From Anodontia alba (taxonomy: Eukaryota; Mollusca; Bivalvia; Lucinida; Lucinidae): DNA of 64,000 bases. Location: the NCBI GenBank assembly GCA_964016985.1, contig OZ024828.1:76963869-77027868 (forward strand). The letters are read 5' to 3'. Under the pieces are notes generated by a model. That model made no database searches. It was not told where the DNA came from and saw only the letters and a program-made list of their open reading frames with translations. The first letter of the stretch is position 1. Each line of letters opens with the position of its first letter. Below are positions 45,236 through 56,470 of the stretch, in pieces. A program made the translations under genes and the position numbers.

Positions 45236-45848
45236 TTCGAGTAACAATCCCAACCTAAAGCTAGAAATATATTTTTTTTTTTCCCAGATTAGACTTTCAC
45301 ATTTGAAATATCAAAACCTTTAAAAAAATATCAATTTGTCATCTGCTGAATTAGCCTAGAGAGTGGTAAAGGTTGATAAAGTTTCTCTTTTTATCACACA
45401 AAATAAGGCTTGATATGTTAAACCTTATTTTCAATGAAAAATAAGAAAATATTTTGAAATGTCATTAACTAATATCTAAAATTTGCTTTGTAAGCTGTTA
45501 ATATAAGAAAAGATATTTTGTCAGCTAATACTTAAATTTTTCATGATAAAGGGATACTTGATGTATTTCATTCTGTCTGACATTAGACAGACAAGCTGAA
45601 ATCTAGATGATGTATGGTATATTAAAGGCTTCGGTGCAATCAATACTCTAGCAATTAGTCTCCGAGAAGTCTCACAAATCTCTAGTCCCACAGATCTAGG
45701 AAATGTGAGCTGTGACAAGCAGAAAGGTACTGTGCCACAAACTGAACTGCAATAATTCAGATCAGTCTGATCATTAGCAGTGTGATTAGAGTCTATAAAT
45801 TTTGCAATCACAGTCCCCAGAGTCATAGAATCCATAAATAAAGTTACC

Positions 45849-46041
45849 TAACTAACCTTAAGTATTGGGACAGATAGGCCTTTGCAAACAGTGTTGATCC
45901 AGATCAGACACTGCAGAATACAGCTTCTGATCAGGATCTACACTGTTTGCCATATATAAACAGCAATATTTTAGACACATACACATTAGGTAGAAGAATG
46001 GTAAGTAGACAAGGTGTCCCAATACTTATGGTAAATACAGT
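45849..46041. mobile_element. TA-type hairpin MITE, family E
   Basis: AAGTATTGGGACAGATAGGC and AAGGTGTCCCAATACTTATG inverted ends; hairpin GTGTTGATCCAGATCAGAC. Confidence 0.75.
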
Positions 46042-46048
46042 ATCTTAA

Positions 46049-46254
46049 CCCTTGAAATGCTGAATAAATTAAGAAGCCACACCCATTTCTAACTGTCAGC
46101 CAATCAGATTACTTGATCAATGTTGCTGATATAAATTCACATACTAAATGACAAACAGTGTAGATCCAGATTAGTTGGCTTCTTCAGAAGCCAACTGATC
46201 TGGATCTACACTGTTTGCAAATGCAGGGTATATCCAGGTTCAGCAGGACAAGGG
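46049..46254. mobile_element. TTAA hairpin MITE, family A1
   Basis: TTAA at 46045-46048 and 46255-46258, reverse orientation, full hairpin. Confidence 0.88.
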
Positions 46255-46297
46255 TTAAGTATCTGGACACAAGTTACAAGTTATCCTAAAATCTTAA

Positions 46298-46492
46298 CCC
46301 TAGTACCCAGTCCTGCTGTACCCGGATATGCCCTGCATTTGCAAACAGTGTGGATCCAGATCAGTTGGCTTCTTCAGATCTGCACTGTTTGTCATTAAGA
46401 ATGTGTGACTATAATATCAACAACTTGGATCAAGTCATCTGATTGGCTGGAAGTAAGAAGTGGGCATGGCATTTTAATTTATTCAGCAAGAG
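46298..46492. mobile_element. TTAA hairpin MITE, family A1, damaged
   Basis: TTAA at 46294-46297. The second hairpin arm is deleted (GGCTTCTTCAGATCTGCACT) and the right end is lost after TTATTCAGCAAG. Confidence 0.78.
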
Positions 46493-46950
46493 TCCATTTG
46501 ACTGCCTGGTGACATGTCTAAAAGGTCTGGCTAAATGGCATATAATGTAGGCCCAGATCAAACAGTTTGATCTGGGTCTACACTATTTGTTCAGGAGAGT
46601 TTGTCCATATATTTAGGGTAAATACAGTATTCACTGCTCAGCTCCAAAGAGAGTGATTATCCACAAATTATTTTTATGTTTCTTGTTTTTCTTGTTTCTC
46701 CATGAAAACAGAGGCTGTGGATACTTGTTAGAATAGCCTGAGTACCAACAACTTGTGAGTGGCAAAATAATGCCCCCAACAAAGACCCAGTGCAGCCTGC
46801 ACATTTGAGCAACCTGAACAGGGCTTTCACTGCCGACAAACAGATTATGATTTGGTGTTTTACGTCTCTTTCAACATTGTTTAAGTCATATCAAAACAAG
46901 CCTGCATATAGAACCACTGGCTATAATAGAATAGATATAATCCTGGCAAT

Positions 46951-47197
46951 CAGGGCCCAGTTGTTCAAAGCGTCGTTAGCTTAACGAGCTCGTTAAGGGT
47001 CATTTCGTTAACTGTTTTAGCGGATTCAGTATACAATATTCTGATATTTTTTGCTGAAAAAATGTGAGTAGCTTTTGCACTGCAAAAGCTACTCACATTT
47101 TTTCAGCAAAAAATTTCAGCATATTCGCGTATCACTCGATTTAAATTTTAACGAATCGTTAACTAACGACGTCGTTAGCTTTGAACAACTGGGCCCA
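46951..47197. mobile_element. Hairpin MITE family C, intact
   Basis: CAGGGCCCAGTTGTTCAAAG and CTTTGAACAACTGGGCCCAG; perfect central hairpin. One of the best copies. Confidence 0.9.
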
Positions 47198-47199
47198 GA

Positions 47200-47460
47200 G
47201 AAGGCCCCCATCACAGCATTTGCTAATGGCATATGATGCGCAATGAACGAAAATGGCCTTTGTCCAATTTGCAGACAAGGTAGGTCCAGAACAGCATGCG
47301 CATCTGTGCAGTCTGATCTGCGCATTCTCTGTTAGTCGACATATGCTACAGTATCCACTGATTCTGTAAGCGGACAATGAAGGCCCTTATCAGCCTGCGC
47401 TTATGCACAGGCTGATTTAGGCCTGCATTGTCCGCAAATTGCATATGGGCTCTTTTCATA
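47200..47460. mobile_element. Hairpin MITE with GCATATG ends
   Basis: GCGCAATGAACGAAAATGGC, TTTGCAGACAAGGTAGGTC and GGCCCTTATCAGCCTGCGC motifs; relative of 54050-54265. Structure only partly resolved. Confidence 0.5.
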
Positions 47461-47462
47461 TG

Positions 47463-47612
47463 TCGACCATCATTTGTCATATTTTTCTTATTTCTCCATA
47501 AAAACATATGCTGCCTTGTTGAAGCACTTCTAATGAGTATCCACAACATATCTTTTCTGTGGAGAAATAACAAAAACAGTTTCCAGATACGCTACCTATC
47601 TGGAGCTATGGA
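47463..47612. mobile_element. Hairpin MITE family I, shortened
   Basis: TTTCTTATTTCTCCATAAAA left arm to GCTACCTATCTGGAGCTATG. Confidence 0.7.
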
Positions 47613-47649
47613 TCACAACAGTTGTATCAAATAATTTCTATGGTCATTC

Positions 47650-47795
47650 GTCAAGAATGGTAGTTGTAGTTACTGGCAAAAGTAAGTGCACAAAATACTG
47701 GTTAACTGCTTAGCGGACTTAAAGCCTGTCAGGCAAAAAATGTAACCAGACTAACTGACTGGCTCGACATACCCTTAAGAGTGTTGAGTGGGCCA
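47650..47795 (+). mobile_element. SINE family A, 3' fragment, plus orientation
   Basis: Starts GTAGTTACTGGCAAAAGTAA and ends near AAGAGTGTTGAGTGGGCC. Part of its tail was copied together with the exon end (see 47757-47860). Confidence 0.7.
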
Positions 47796-47860
47796 AATCT
47801 AACAAAATAAATTAAATAACTTACTTTCATATTCGGGCTTTCTAGCATCTGCATCAACTC
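47757..47860 (-). pseudogene. ST7: Partial copy of the ST7 exon 48136-48306 (3' end and donor)
   Basis: On plus, CTTACTTTCATATTCGGGCT followed by TTCTAGCATCTGCATCAA repeats the last ~35 bases of the exon and its GTAAG donor with one substitution. The preceding ~60 bases of intron (GGCCAAATCTAACAAAATAA) and a SINE tail are copied too. It lacks the rest of the exon and any acceptor, so it cannot be a complete exon. Confidence 0.88.
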
Positions 47861-47879
47861 AGCTTCGACATGCCCTTAA

Positions 47880-48085
47880 CCCTTGTTCTGCTGAATAAAT
47901 TAAGATGCCACGCCCACTTCTAATTTTCAGCCGATCAGATTACTTGAATCAGATTGTTGCTATAAATTCACATACTTAGTGGCAAACAGTGCAGATCCAG
48001 ATCAGATGGCTTCTTCAGAAGCCAACTGATCTGGATCTACATTGTTTGCAAAGACAGGACATATCCGGGTTCAGTAGGACAAGGG
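47880..48085. mobile_element. TTAA hairpin MITE, family A1, with empty-site proof
   Basis: TTAA at 47876-47879 and 48086-48089. The sister copy at 47770-47790 reads CGACATACCCTTAAGAGTGT without the MITE, against CGACATGCCC-TTAA-[MITE]-TTAA-CAGTGT here. Reverse orientation, full hairpin. Confidence 0.94.
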
Positions 48086-48135
48086 TTAACAGTGTTGACT
48101 GGCCAAATCTAACTAAATAAAGGGAAGCAACTTAC

Positions 48136-48306
48136 TTTCATATTCGGGCTTTCCAGCATCTGCATCACATGTGAAAAATGTTTGATGATCCTGCGCGGAC
48201 AGATTCATGTCGTAGTACGTCAACGGTTCTTTATTAGCTTTCCATGTAAATCTCTGGTACTCTGAACCTCGGAATAAATTCAGCGGATTTCGCCAGACCT
48301 TACATT
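48136..48306 (-). CDS. ST7: ST7 internal exon (most upstream one visible)
   Basis: 171-bp exon encoding the conserved ST7 block with [20 protein letters not shown] and then [18 protein letters not shown]7 is a multi-pass membrane protein conserved across animals; the human gene was proposed as a 7q31 tumour suppressor and its molecular role is unsettled. The acceptor on the minus strand reads ttattgcag|AATGT and the donor GAAA|GTAAG. The exon opens with two bases that finish a Glu codon and ends with one base, phase 1, which pairs with the TA that opens the exon at 33055 to give Ile. The stretch after FFTCD (ADAGKPEYE) differs from vertebrate ST7, as expected for a variable linker. A partial copy of this exon's end lies at about 47757-47860. 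Confidence 0.94.
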
Positions 48307-48432
48307 CTGCAATAAACATCTTATAACTGAGCAATAACAAGTAAAACGGAAAATCACGGGTATTTGTTGGAACTGTAAGAAACATCTCCACTACCCATTT
48401 TAGCAACAACACCTTTGTTGGGATGACTTTAA

Positions 48433-48627
48433 CTCTTGTCCTGCTGAACCTGGATATGCCCTGCCTTTGCAAATAGTGTAAATCCAATCTGAAGAAGCCA
48501 ATTGATCTGAATCTGCACTGTTTGTCATTAAGTAGGTGAACTGGTGTCAATAACCTTGATCAAGTAATCTGCTTGGCTGAAAATAAGAAGTAGGCGTGGC
48601 ATCTTAATTTATTCAGCATGGAAAGTG
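48433..48627. mobile_element. TTAA hairpin MITE, family A1
   Basis: TTAA at 48429-48432 and 48628-48631. The hairpin's left arm is partly deleted (GTGTAAATCCAATCTGAAG). It starts 127 bp from the ST7 acceptor at 48306. Confidence 0.83.
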
Positions 48628-48856
48628 TTAAGGGGTCTAGCCATTTCTGCTAAATTATTTTGTGACTTCATGATTGCTTACTGCATGCTCATCCCCTTCT
48701 AAAAAGGGCTCTACTCTATAAGGAAAGAATTTGCTCCCTCCTTATAGAGTAGACCGCTTTTCAAAAGAGCACAAAACAATTTTGTCAAGAGTTGTGTTAC
48801 TGTATATCAACTCCCCTTACACATTTTTATGCACAATTTAACTTCTACTAAATATT

Positions 48857-49074
48857 CAGGGCCCAGTTGTTCAAAGCTAACGACATCATTAGTTAACGAT
48901 TCGTTAAAATTTACATGGAGTGATACGCAAATATGCTAAAATTTTTTGCTGAAAGCTACTCACATTTTTCAGCAAAAAATATCAGAATATTGTATATTGA
49001 ATCCGCTAAAACTGTTAACGAAATGACTCTTAATGAGCTTATTAAGCTAACGATGCTTTGAACAACTGGGCCCA
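48857..49074. mobile_element. Hairpin MITE family C, central deletion
   Basis: Normal ends; the left hairpin arm is lost, so TTTTTTGCTGAAAGCTACTC joins directly. Confidence 0.85.
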
Positions 49075-49555
49075 GAACAATTACACTGGAACCTCTTTAT
49101 AACAAGGTTCATTATAGCACAGTTTAGGATATAATGCAATTAAAAAGTAGACCACAAAAATGTTGAATCTAAACAAAAAAGTACCGGTATATATCGTATA
49201 AGAAATGATCATTGATACCCCTATTCAAACATTTTCTCCAACTATGTACTTTAGTAAAATCCAGTTCTTAGAAGTATTTTATATCAAAGTAGCAGCTTGG
49301 TTGGTTATGAGTTTAACAGCTCAGTCAGCACTGTTAAGATCATGTCCAGCCGATTAGTTTACCTCTGGGCTAAAAAATAATCGATTATCAGTCCTGCCAT
49401 TTTGGTCGATAATCGATTAGTAATCGGTGAAGATTTGATCATAAGCTTACCTTTCTGGTTTACTGTCTGAGCATGATTCTTACCATATGTTATACTAGAG
49501 ATTAGCCCGCTCTAACTAACAGTATCTCAGGTATCAACCTTTTATGAGTGCCCAT
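49075..49555. repeat. Degraded family G MITE and SINE A fragment
   Basis: CACTGGAACCTCTTTATAAC at 49084 starts a decayed family G copy. At 49305-49370 lies a SINE A tail fragment (CTCAGTCAGCACTGTTAAGA). Otherwise nothing recognised. Confidence 0.55.
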
Positions 49556-49559
49556 GTTT

Positions 49560-49733
49560 TATAGTTCCAGATAAGACACTTTTTCCACCCAAAATTATCC
49601 ATACTTTTCTTAAAGCTCCATGAAAACATATATTGTGGGTACTCAATGAGGCTCTTCGAATGAGTACCCACAACATATGTTTTGTGAAGAAATAAGAAAA
49701 GATTTACTTGATACCCCCTCTTATCGGGAGCTA
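49560..49733. mobile_element. Hairpin MITE family I
   Basis: TATAGTTCCAGATAAGACAC to CTCTTATCGGGAGCTA; arms ATATTGTGGGTACTCAATGA and complement. Confidence 0.8.
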
Positions 49734-50221
49734 AAACAAAATAGAAAAAAAATTATATCAATACTTTCTGGTAAAAAAAAAATGCCTTATAGTTATGTAT
49801 CTCTGTCTACCTTAAAATCCAATGAACTATTTTGGTAATTTCTTTAGACAAAATGTTAACAAGAATGTATTTGCATGCGTGTATTCTTACAAATTCCGAA
49901 TACAGATATTCCCAGACTGCAGAAAAGGCAGAAAAAAAAAACAAATTTGGTAAATGAAGGCTATTTTCTGCTGCAAAGTCAATCCTCTTGTCCTCATCAG
50001 ACTTCGTAAATAGTCAGTAATTGAGGCACTGCATCTATAAATTAAGCTGCAGGGAAATCTTTGAAAGCAAATGTCTGTCTAGGAAATGTTTCTCAAAATG
50101 AGATGTATTATCTTAGCATGCTAATTCATAGCTCTAGATTAGATGCATATCAAGATTATTATTTTTCTACAAAGGAAGATGTTGACATACTAAATGGAGG
50201 TACCTAGCCATACCTTAGAGA

Positions 50222-51399
50222 CAGGGCTCGGGAAAACCGGAAAAATAGCCGGTCTGGACCGAAATTAAGAATTCTAGACCGATTTCAAACACCCCAAAAC
50301 GCTAATAAATCGGTCCAACAGGTTTGTGCCTTGAACCCCATTTTTCCCCAACCAACCAATTTTCACGAATCATTGTATGTCCAAAAAATCACAAACGGTC
50401 AAGTCTTCCCAAACTGACAACGTCCGCGCACCTTTTAAATGCGATATTATGGTAGTTAAAAGACTCTAAACGGTCTTTTGACATGTATATTGGAGAGACA
50501 GCTGAATAACGGCAGTCTACCGCAGCACAAATTAATTACGTCATTATCCATACATTGTCAAAAAATCAACACTTCACTGACGTTTGTGCGGTAAACAAGC
50601 GATTAACACGAATCATCAGTAACGGTAGTCTGATAATTAATCCGTTTGTGTGACACGTGTGAATACACTGAGACTGCAAAACATCCAGGTGCAGTCGGCG
50701 TGTCCAAAAGATCAAAGGTCGCTTTACTGAGAGTGATAAAAGAATGCACCGCTTGAACGCACCCGTTTTCTTCCTCTTCTTTTTTGTTTTGATCAACACG
50801 GTTTGTCGGTCCCAGATTTGATAAATTAATTCCCAAACCGTGTACGTCCTGATCAGATGTCGCATACAACGGCGTCTGATCTGGGTATAATTTATTGCTT
50901 CTTTTTTTTGTTGTTGTTGTTGACTGCCGTAACACACGAGTATAATTCAAGGTAGATTTCACGGTGAAAATAAGTAATGCACCACTTGCGCTAGACAAGA
51001 TTGGTCAGTGCTTAAAATTTAAGCAGTCTGGTCAAATCTTGAAACACTGAAAACTGCAAAACCGCCTGTGGCGCAGGCCTTTTTTATTAGACCTAATTAG
51101 GTCCCTGAAAGTCGTTTCGTTCCGTCTCCCCCGTTTCCCACCGTCTTCGCGCTTATACAAGACGGGAATCAGTTGTTTATAAATAGTTTAGGAAAACCCT
51201 GCGGAGGTGGTCGTTTGTTTTGTTGTTTTTTTTCTTTCTTTTTACATACCTGACTGTATTTATTAATGACACCAGCTTTGATCATGCTCATTATACCCGG
51301 ACTTCCGTCATATAACGGGGTTGAGGTGTATTATTTAAAAGAAGTTATAGGACTGCCAATTGTCATTAGTTTTCGTGACAGGTGATATGTATATATATA

Positions 51400-51430
<31 letters not shown>

Positions 51431-51520
51431 CATATATATTTTTTTTTTGGAAATGGGCTCATTGATGACGTCATCGTCATCGGCTGGACCGATTCAGATT
51501 TCAAAATTTCCAGAGCCCTG
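50222..51520. mobile_element. hAT-type non-autonomous element
   Basis: CAGGGCTCGGGAAAACCGG and TTTCCAGAGCCCTG ends with an exact 8-bp duplication CTTAGAGA (50214-50221, 51521-51528). Shares GTCATTAGTTTTCGTGACA and the CATCGGCTGGACCGATTCA end with 11991-12955 but differs inside, including a GATCAGATGTCGCATACA hairpin and an (AT)n run. Minus-strand ORFs at 50566-50998 show no transposase motif. Confidence 0.88.
51385..51449. repeat. (AT)n microsatellite
   Basis: About 30 TA units with one break, inside the hAT-type element. Confidence 0.9.
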
Positions 51521-51539
51521 CTTAGAGATTCAGTATTAA

Positions 51540-51737
51540 CCTTTGTCATGCTGAATAAATTAAGATGCCACACCCACTTAATTTCCAGCCAATCAGATAA
51601 CGATCCAGGTTGTTAATACAAGTTCTCATAATGACAAACAGGGTAGATCCAGATCAGTTGGCTTCTTCAGAAGCCAACTGATCTGGATCTATCCTGTATG
51701 CAAAGGCAGGGCATATCCAGGTTCAGCAGGACCAGGG
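51540..51737. mobile_element. TTAA hairpin MITE, family A1
   Basis: TTAA at 51536-51539 and 51738-51741. It lies only 8 bp beyond the target duplication of the hAT-type element. Confidence 0.86.
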
Positions 51738-52096
51738 TTAATATCAGTGGGCAATCACAAACATATATAGCTCCTGATAAGGCCTTTTTTTTTCAACAAA
51801 TATGTATTGATATGTTTCCTATTTCTCCACAAAAACATACGTTGTTGGTACAGTTTTGTTTGGATACAACATTTCGTGGTTCATCTTTAAACTGTCTTGC
51901 TAAACAACGAAATAAAGAAAAATGACCATAAATGGTCATTTTTCTATATTATTTTTACATTTTATTTTTGATACATTTTTGGAGCCCATCTTTAAACTAT
52001 CTTCTATCCAAAACCATGCTATAATGAATAATGTTATATAGAAGGTTCTTGTGTATTTATCTATGTAAATGAATGTCTGGAAACACGTGTTACATT

Positions 52097-52119
52097 AAAA
52101 AAAAAAAAAAAAAAAAAAA
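52097..52119. repeat. poly-A tract
   Basis: About 23 A residues; no SINE or LINE body recognised upstream. Confidence 0.85.
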
Positions 52120-52289
52120 TTTTAAAAGATATTTATTATGATTTTATTACATTTTTATACTACTATTCAAAATTGTGGTTACTTCATTAAGGGACTTTAA
52201 GGATCCCTCAGTTTTCAAAACCAGGTAGGGTGCAATATTTGGATGCCAGAAATTTTCAAACCACAAAAATGGAATTTGCATAGGACTTA

Positions 52290-53710
52290 ACCTTTAAAGC
52301 CTTTATAACTGCAGTAGACATTTTGATCTTTCAGCGGCTGGACATTTCAACTGTGAATAGTCTACCTGGCAGATGATTAACATGAAATGCCACCTTATTT
52401 TCTCTGACAAAAAAAACAACAAAAAAACAAGAGGCCCAAGGGCCACAATTCGCTCACCTGCCAATTGTGCTAATGGAGAATTGTTAGAAATTGATGATGG
52501 AAAAAAGAAAGGAAAGCATGCACTAGGCTGTAGCGGGGGCATTTGTTATCCAAACTAGACGAAAAACACAAAATATGATCATCATGGTTCCCAAATGCTT
52601 CATGCCAAATTTGCTTCAAATCCCTTCAGCAGTTCTGGAGAAGAAAATTTTTGAAGGGTTTTTACCATATATGGGCCAAAGCAACTTAACCGATAAGCTG
52701 GTTTTCATAAATAAAAGGAACATTTCTATAAAGTTTTGGTCAAAATATCTACAACTGTTTGGTAGTAAATGCCACTTTTCGGTTTTCTCCATTAAAAGTC
52801 AATGGAAACTTTAAGTTGCCAAAGCAACCAAACTAATAGGCCGATTTTCATAAAAAAACAAACTTTCATTCCCTAAGCCCAAGGATGCTACATGTAAAAT
52901 ATGAGCCCAATCGGACCAGTGGTTCCAGAGAAGAAGATTTTTGAAGGTATTTTTAGTTATTTTTTGCTTTTTGGTTACCATGGCAACCAATAATGATAAG
53001 CAGTGGCATAAAAGCATATGGCTATTAGAAGAATACTAAAAGAAACATTTTTAAAAAAGTTTGGTCAAAATATCTTCAACTGATTGGCAGTAAATGCCAT
53101 TTTTCAGTTTTCTCCATTATAAGTCAGTGGAAACTTTAAGTTGCCATAGCAACCAAACTAATAAACCGATTTTCATAAAAAACACAAACTTTCATTCCCT
53201 AAGCCCAAGGATGCTACATATAAAATTTGAGCCCAACTGGCCCAGTGGTTCCGACGAAGAAGATTTTTGAATGTATTTTTAGTTATTTTTTGCATTTTGG
53301 TTACCATGGCAACCAATAAAAATAAGCAGTGGCATAAAAGCATATGGCTATTAGAAGAATATTAATAGGAACATTTGTATAAAAGTTTGGTCAAACTAAC
53401 TACAACTGTTTGGCAGTTAATGCAATTTTTCCATTTTCCCCATTATAAGTCAATAGAAACATACGGTTGCCATAGCAACCAAACTAAAAAGCCAATTTTC
53501 ATAAAAAACACAAACTTATGTTCCCCCTGCCCAAAGATGCTACAGATAAAATTTGAGCCCAATTGGCCCAGTGGCTTCAGAGGAGATATCATTTGAAAAT
53601 GTGGACGACGACGGACGGACGATCGAGCCTTGCTATACTAATATCTCAAATGAGCCTTCCGCTCAGGTGAACATAAAAAAGCTACAATTTTGCTTAGGTT
53701 TTTAAGGTTT
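52290..53710. mobile_element. Family D MITE split by a tandem-repeat element
   Basis: Left half AACCTTTAAAGCCTTTATAA to TTATTTTCTCTGAC and right remnant CTACAATTTTGCTTAGG to TTTAAGGTTTAA enclose 52428-53680. Confidence 0.6.
52428..53680. mobile_element. Tandem-repeat element (CAAGAGG...CAGGTGAA ends)
   Basis: CAAGAGGCCCAAGGGCCACA then TCACCTGCC at the left; GCTCAGGTGAACATAAAAAA at the right. Two to three internal units of about 420 bp (TTACCATGGCAACCAATAA, GTTGCCATAGCAACCAAAC) built of smaller blocks, closing with GACGACGACGGACGGACG. Confidence 0.83.
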
Positions 53711-53719
53711 AAATCTATA

Positions 53720-54705
53720 CTTACACTACAATTTATAATTATAAATAACAGCCATAAATCTGAAATATTCAGTTTTGAAATTGTTTACACCAACTTTGAT
53801 CACTGAATGCCAAAATCTAAAACAAACATTTTTCAAAACATCTAGTTTTCAAAAGCACTTGTTCAATGTTGAGTCTTGGAATGATTCTGGTCACAATTTA
53901 GCTCTTCTTTCACGTAGGTGTGATTTCACCTTTAGAAGTATTTCTGTACAGACAAAGTCAATTTCCTGAGCTTTTAAAAGTGCTTTGACCAAAGCTGTAG
54001 AAATGAAGGGCATCCAGAAAAATATTCTTATTTCTCCATGAAACATTATGATACTCAACGTGGGAAAAAGGCCTTTGCGCGAGCAGCAAAGGTCCAGATA
54101 AGTGTGCACATCCGTGGACTTTGATATGGACATTCTCTGTTTGTCGACATATACTACATTATCTATTGATTCTGTAGGTGGTCAAGAAAGGCCCTGATCG
54201 CCTGCACAAATGTGCAGGCTGATCAGGGTCATCCTTGACCACAAACTGCAAAGGGCCCTTTTTGTGCATTGAACATCATATGTTGTGACTGGGCATTACA
54301 AGTGCCTTTGCATGACGTGTTTTCATGGACAAACAAAAACAAAATATCTTTGGTGGAAAACCATGCTTTATCTAGATCTATGCAGACATTCACAAATAAA
54401 CATTAGCCCATTTATGTCGAGTGGACTCTTCTCTTTGGACCAGTCTATTTCCAATAGCAGGGTGCCTGGTTAGTTTGTATTATTTCTCTGTTTCATAGAA
54501 ATTCTGTAGTTTATGCAAACAGTGTAGACCCAGATCAGATGCCGCATTCTGCAGCATCTTACCTGGGTCTGCACTGTTTGCTAATTACCATTTTGGGGGT
54601 GTCCAGACTAAAATGGGTTAACAAAAAAACAGACATTAACAAATAAAAAAAGATGGTACAGGGCAAAAGACAACATACATGCAGCATGTTAAATATACAA
54701 CTCCT
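53720..54705. repeat. Degraded MITE fragments, no gene
   Basis: Includes a hairpin with GGTGGTCAAGAAAGGCCCTG (54170-54250), family I remnants (about 54000 and 54290-54370) and a GCAAACAGTGTAGACCC hairpin at 54512-54582. Confidence 0.55.
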
Positions 54706-54951
54706 GGGCCCAGTTGTTAAAAGCTAACGACATCGTTAGTTAACGATTCGTTAAAATTTATATTAAGTGATACGCAAATATGCTGAAATTTTTTGCAGAA
54801 AAAATGTGAGTAGCTTTTGCAGTGCAAAAGCTACTCACATTTTTTCAGCAAAAAATATCATAATATTGTATACTGAATCCGCTAAAACAGTTAACAAAAT
54901 GACCCTTAATGAGCTCGTTAAGCTAACGATGCTTTGAACAACTGGGCCCTG
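54706..54951. mobile_element. Hairpin MITE family C
   Basis: GGGCCCAGTTGTTAAAAGCT and GCTTTGAACAACTGGGCCCT ends; intact hairpin. Confidence 0.88.
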
Positions 54952-55269
54952 TATGGTAAAAACATAGAAGTACTTTCTTTGAACGAGGGGTCATGCTAAT
55001 ACAAGAAGCTCTCTTTGCAGCAAAATGTTTTGGAACTTATATGTCTGCCTCAGTGACTTGAACATTCTTTAACACTTAGCAAGCTGGGAATAAATTTCAG
55101 CAAATGGCATTTTGAGATACTTTTCTTATTTTTCCCAGAAAATAGGGTTTGACAGTTTATGCAAATTGTTTCCTAAGGAGACAATTTGTATCAAAATGTT
55201 AAATCCTATTTTCTGGGAAAAATATCATTAGTTTGTTGCCAGCGAATGATAAAAGTTAACAGTAATGAC

Positions 55270-55640
55270 CTGGTATAAAGCCTCACTGCTCACTGACTGA
55301 AATTTTCTGCGACTCTAAATTTCTAACTGAGATTTTCTGTCTTTAATAGTAACAACCTGCTAAAGTCTTGCTGACTGGAATTTTCTGTATTTCAGTGACT
55401 GGAATTTCCTGTGTCTCGATCAAGGACTGGAATTTTCTGTTTCAATGACAGGAATTTTCTGTATCTCACTGACTGCAATTTTCTGTCTCGGTAATTGACC
55501 TTTTTGTGTTTCAGTGACTGGAATTTTTTGTGTTTCAGTGACTGGAATTTTATGTATTTCTGTGAATGCATTTTCTGTGCCTTTAATAGTAATGACTTGG
55601 TATGGAACACTGACAGGATTTTTTCTGTGTCTCAATGACT
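55270..55640. repeat. Minisatellite, unit about 17 bp in 34-bp pairs
   Basis: Repeats of TTTCAGTGACTGGAATTTTC TGT. Each unit contains a pyrimidine run followed by CAG, resembling a splice acceptor on the plus strand. Short ORFs here are repeat translations. Confidence 0.82.
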
Positions 55641-56264
55641 TATTACCAGGACTATTCTGTGTTCACTTATTGGAAAATGTCCTAAAATTTCATACACCAA
55701 TTTCTAAGTCAAACCTGTCTTAAGCAGCCACCCATGGGACGCTTAAAATGTGGCTGCTGAAGGCAGGTGGCTGCTTAATACAGTTCAAATATATAAGTCT
55801 ATGAATTTTCGGGCAACTTTCCTCTGGCTGCTTAACACAGGTTGGCTGCTTAATAGAGGTGACCACTAACACAGGTTTGACTGTATTTTGTGGAATAAAT
55901 GCATAAAAACAAAATTTAGGCAACATAAAAGTATAGCATAGGTGTTTGAAAACTTAGCGCACATATACTGTTGAGCTTTCTCTCTCTGTTAGTGGCTGCA
56001 CTGTTTGCCCTTCACAACATGAGGTCTGTATGGTCTGAGACACATCATCAGGAGTTTTTAACTTGTTAAACCTTATAAGAACTAGTCAAAACTGTAGTGA
56101 AGACATTCTAAATATTTCTTTTTTTATTTTTCAGAGAAAATAAGGCATGACACTTCATGGACCATCTGTCAGATTCACACGAAACGTCAAGCCTGATTTT
56201 CTCTCTAAAAAAATAATAATAGAATGTCATCTGCATCTGCTATGACCGGCATTTTAAAGGTTAA

Positions 56265-56470
56265 CCCTTGTCCTGCTGAACCCGGATATACCCTACCTTT
56301 GCAAACAGTGTAGATCCAGATCAGTTGGCTTCTGAAGAAGCCAACTGATCTGGATCTGCACTGTTTGCCATTAAGTATGTGAATTTATAGCAACAATCCA
56401 GAACAGGCAACCTGATTGGCTGAAAACTAGAAAAGGGCGTGGCATCTTAATTAATTCAGCATGACACGGG
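56265..56470. mobile_element. TTAA hairpin MITE, family A1
   Basis: TTAA at 56261-56264 and 56471-56474; full GGCTTCTGAAGAAGCC hairpin. Confidence 0.9.

Noticed and set aside
48307..48550. N-terminal extension of the ORF over the exon at 48136-48306
   Set aside because: The acceptor AG at 48307-48308 and the family alignment start the exon at 48306; beyond 48433 the sequence is a MITE.
50566..50998. Overlapping minus-strand ORFs in the 50-51 kb hAT-type element
   Set aside because: No transposase motif; composition and overlap suggest chance frames.
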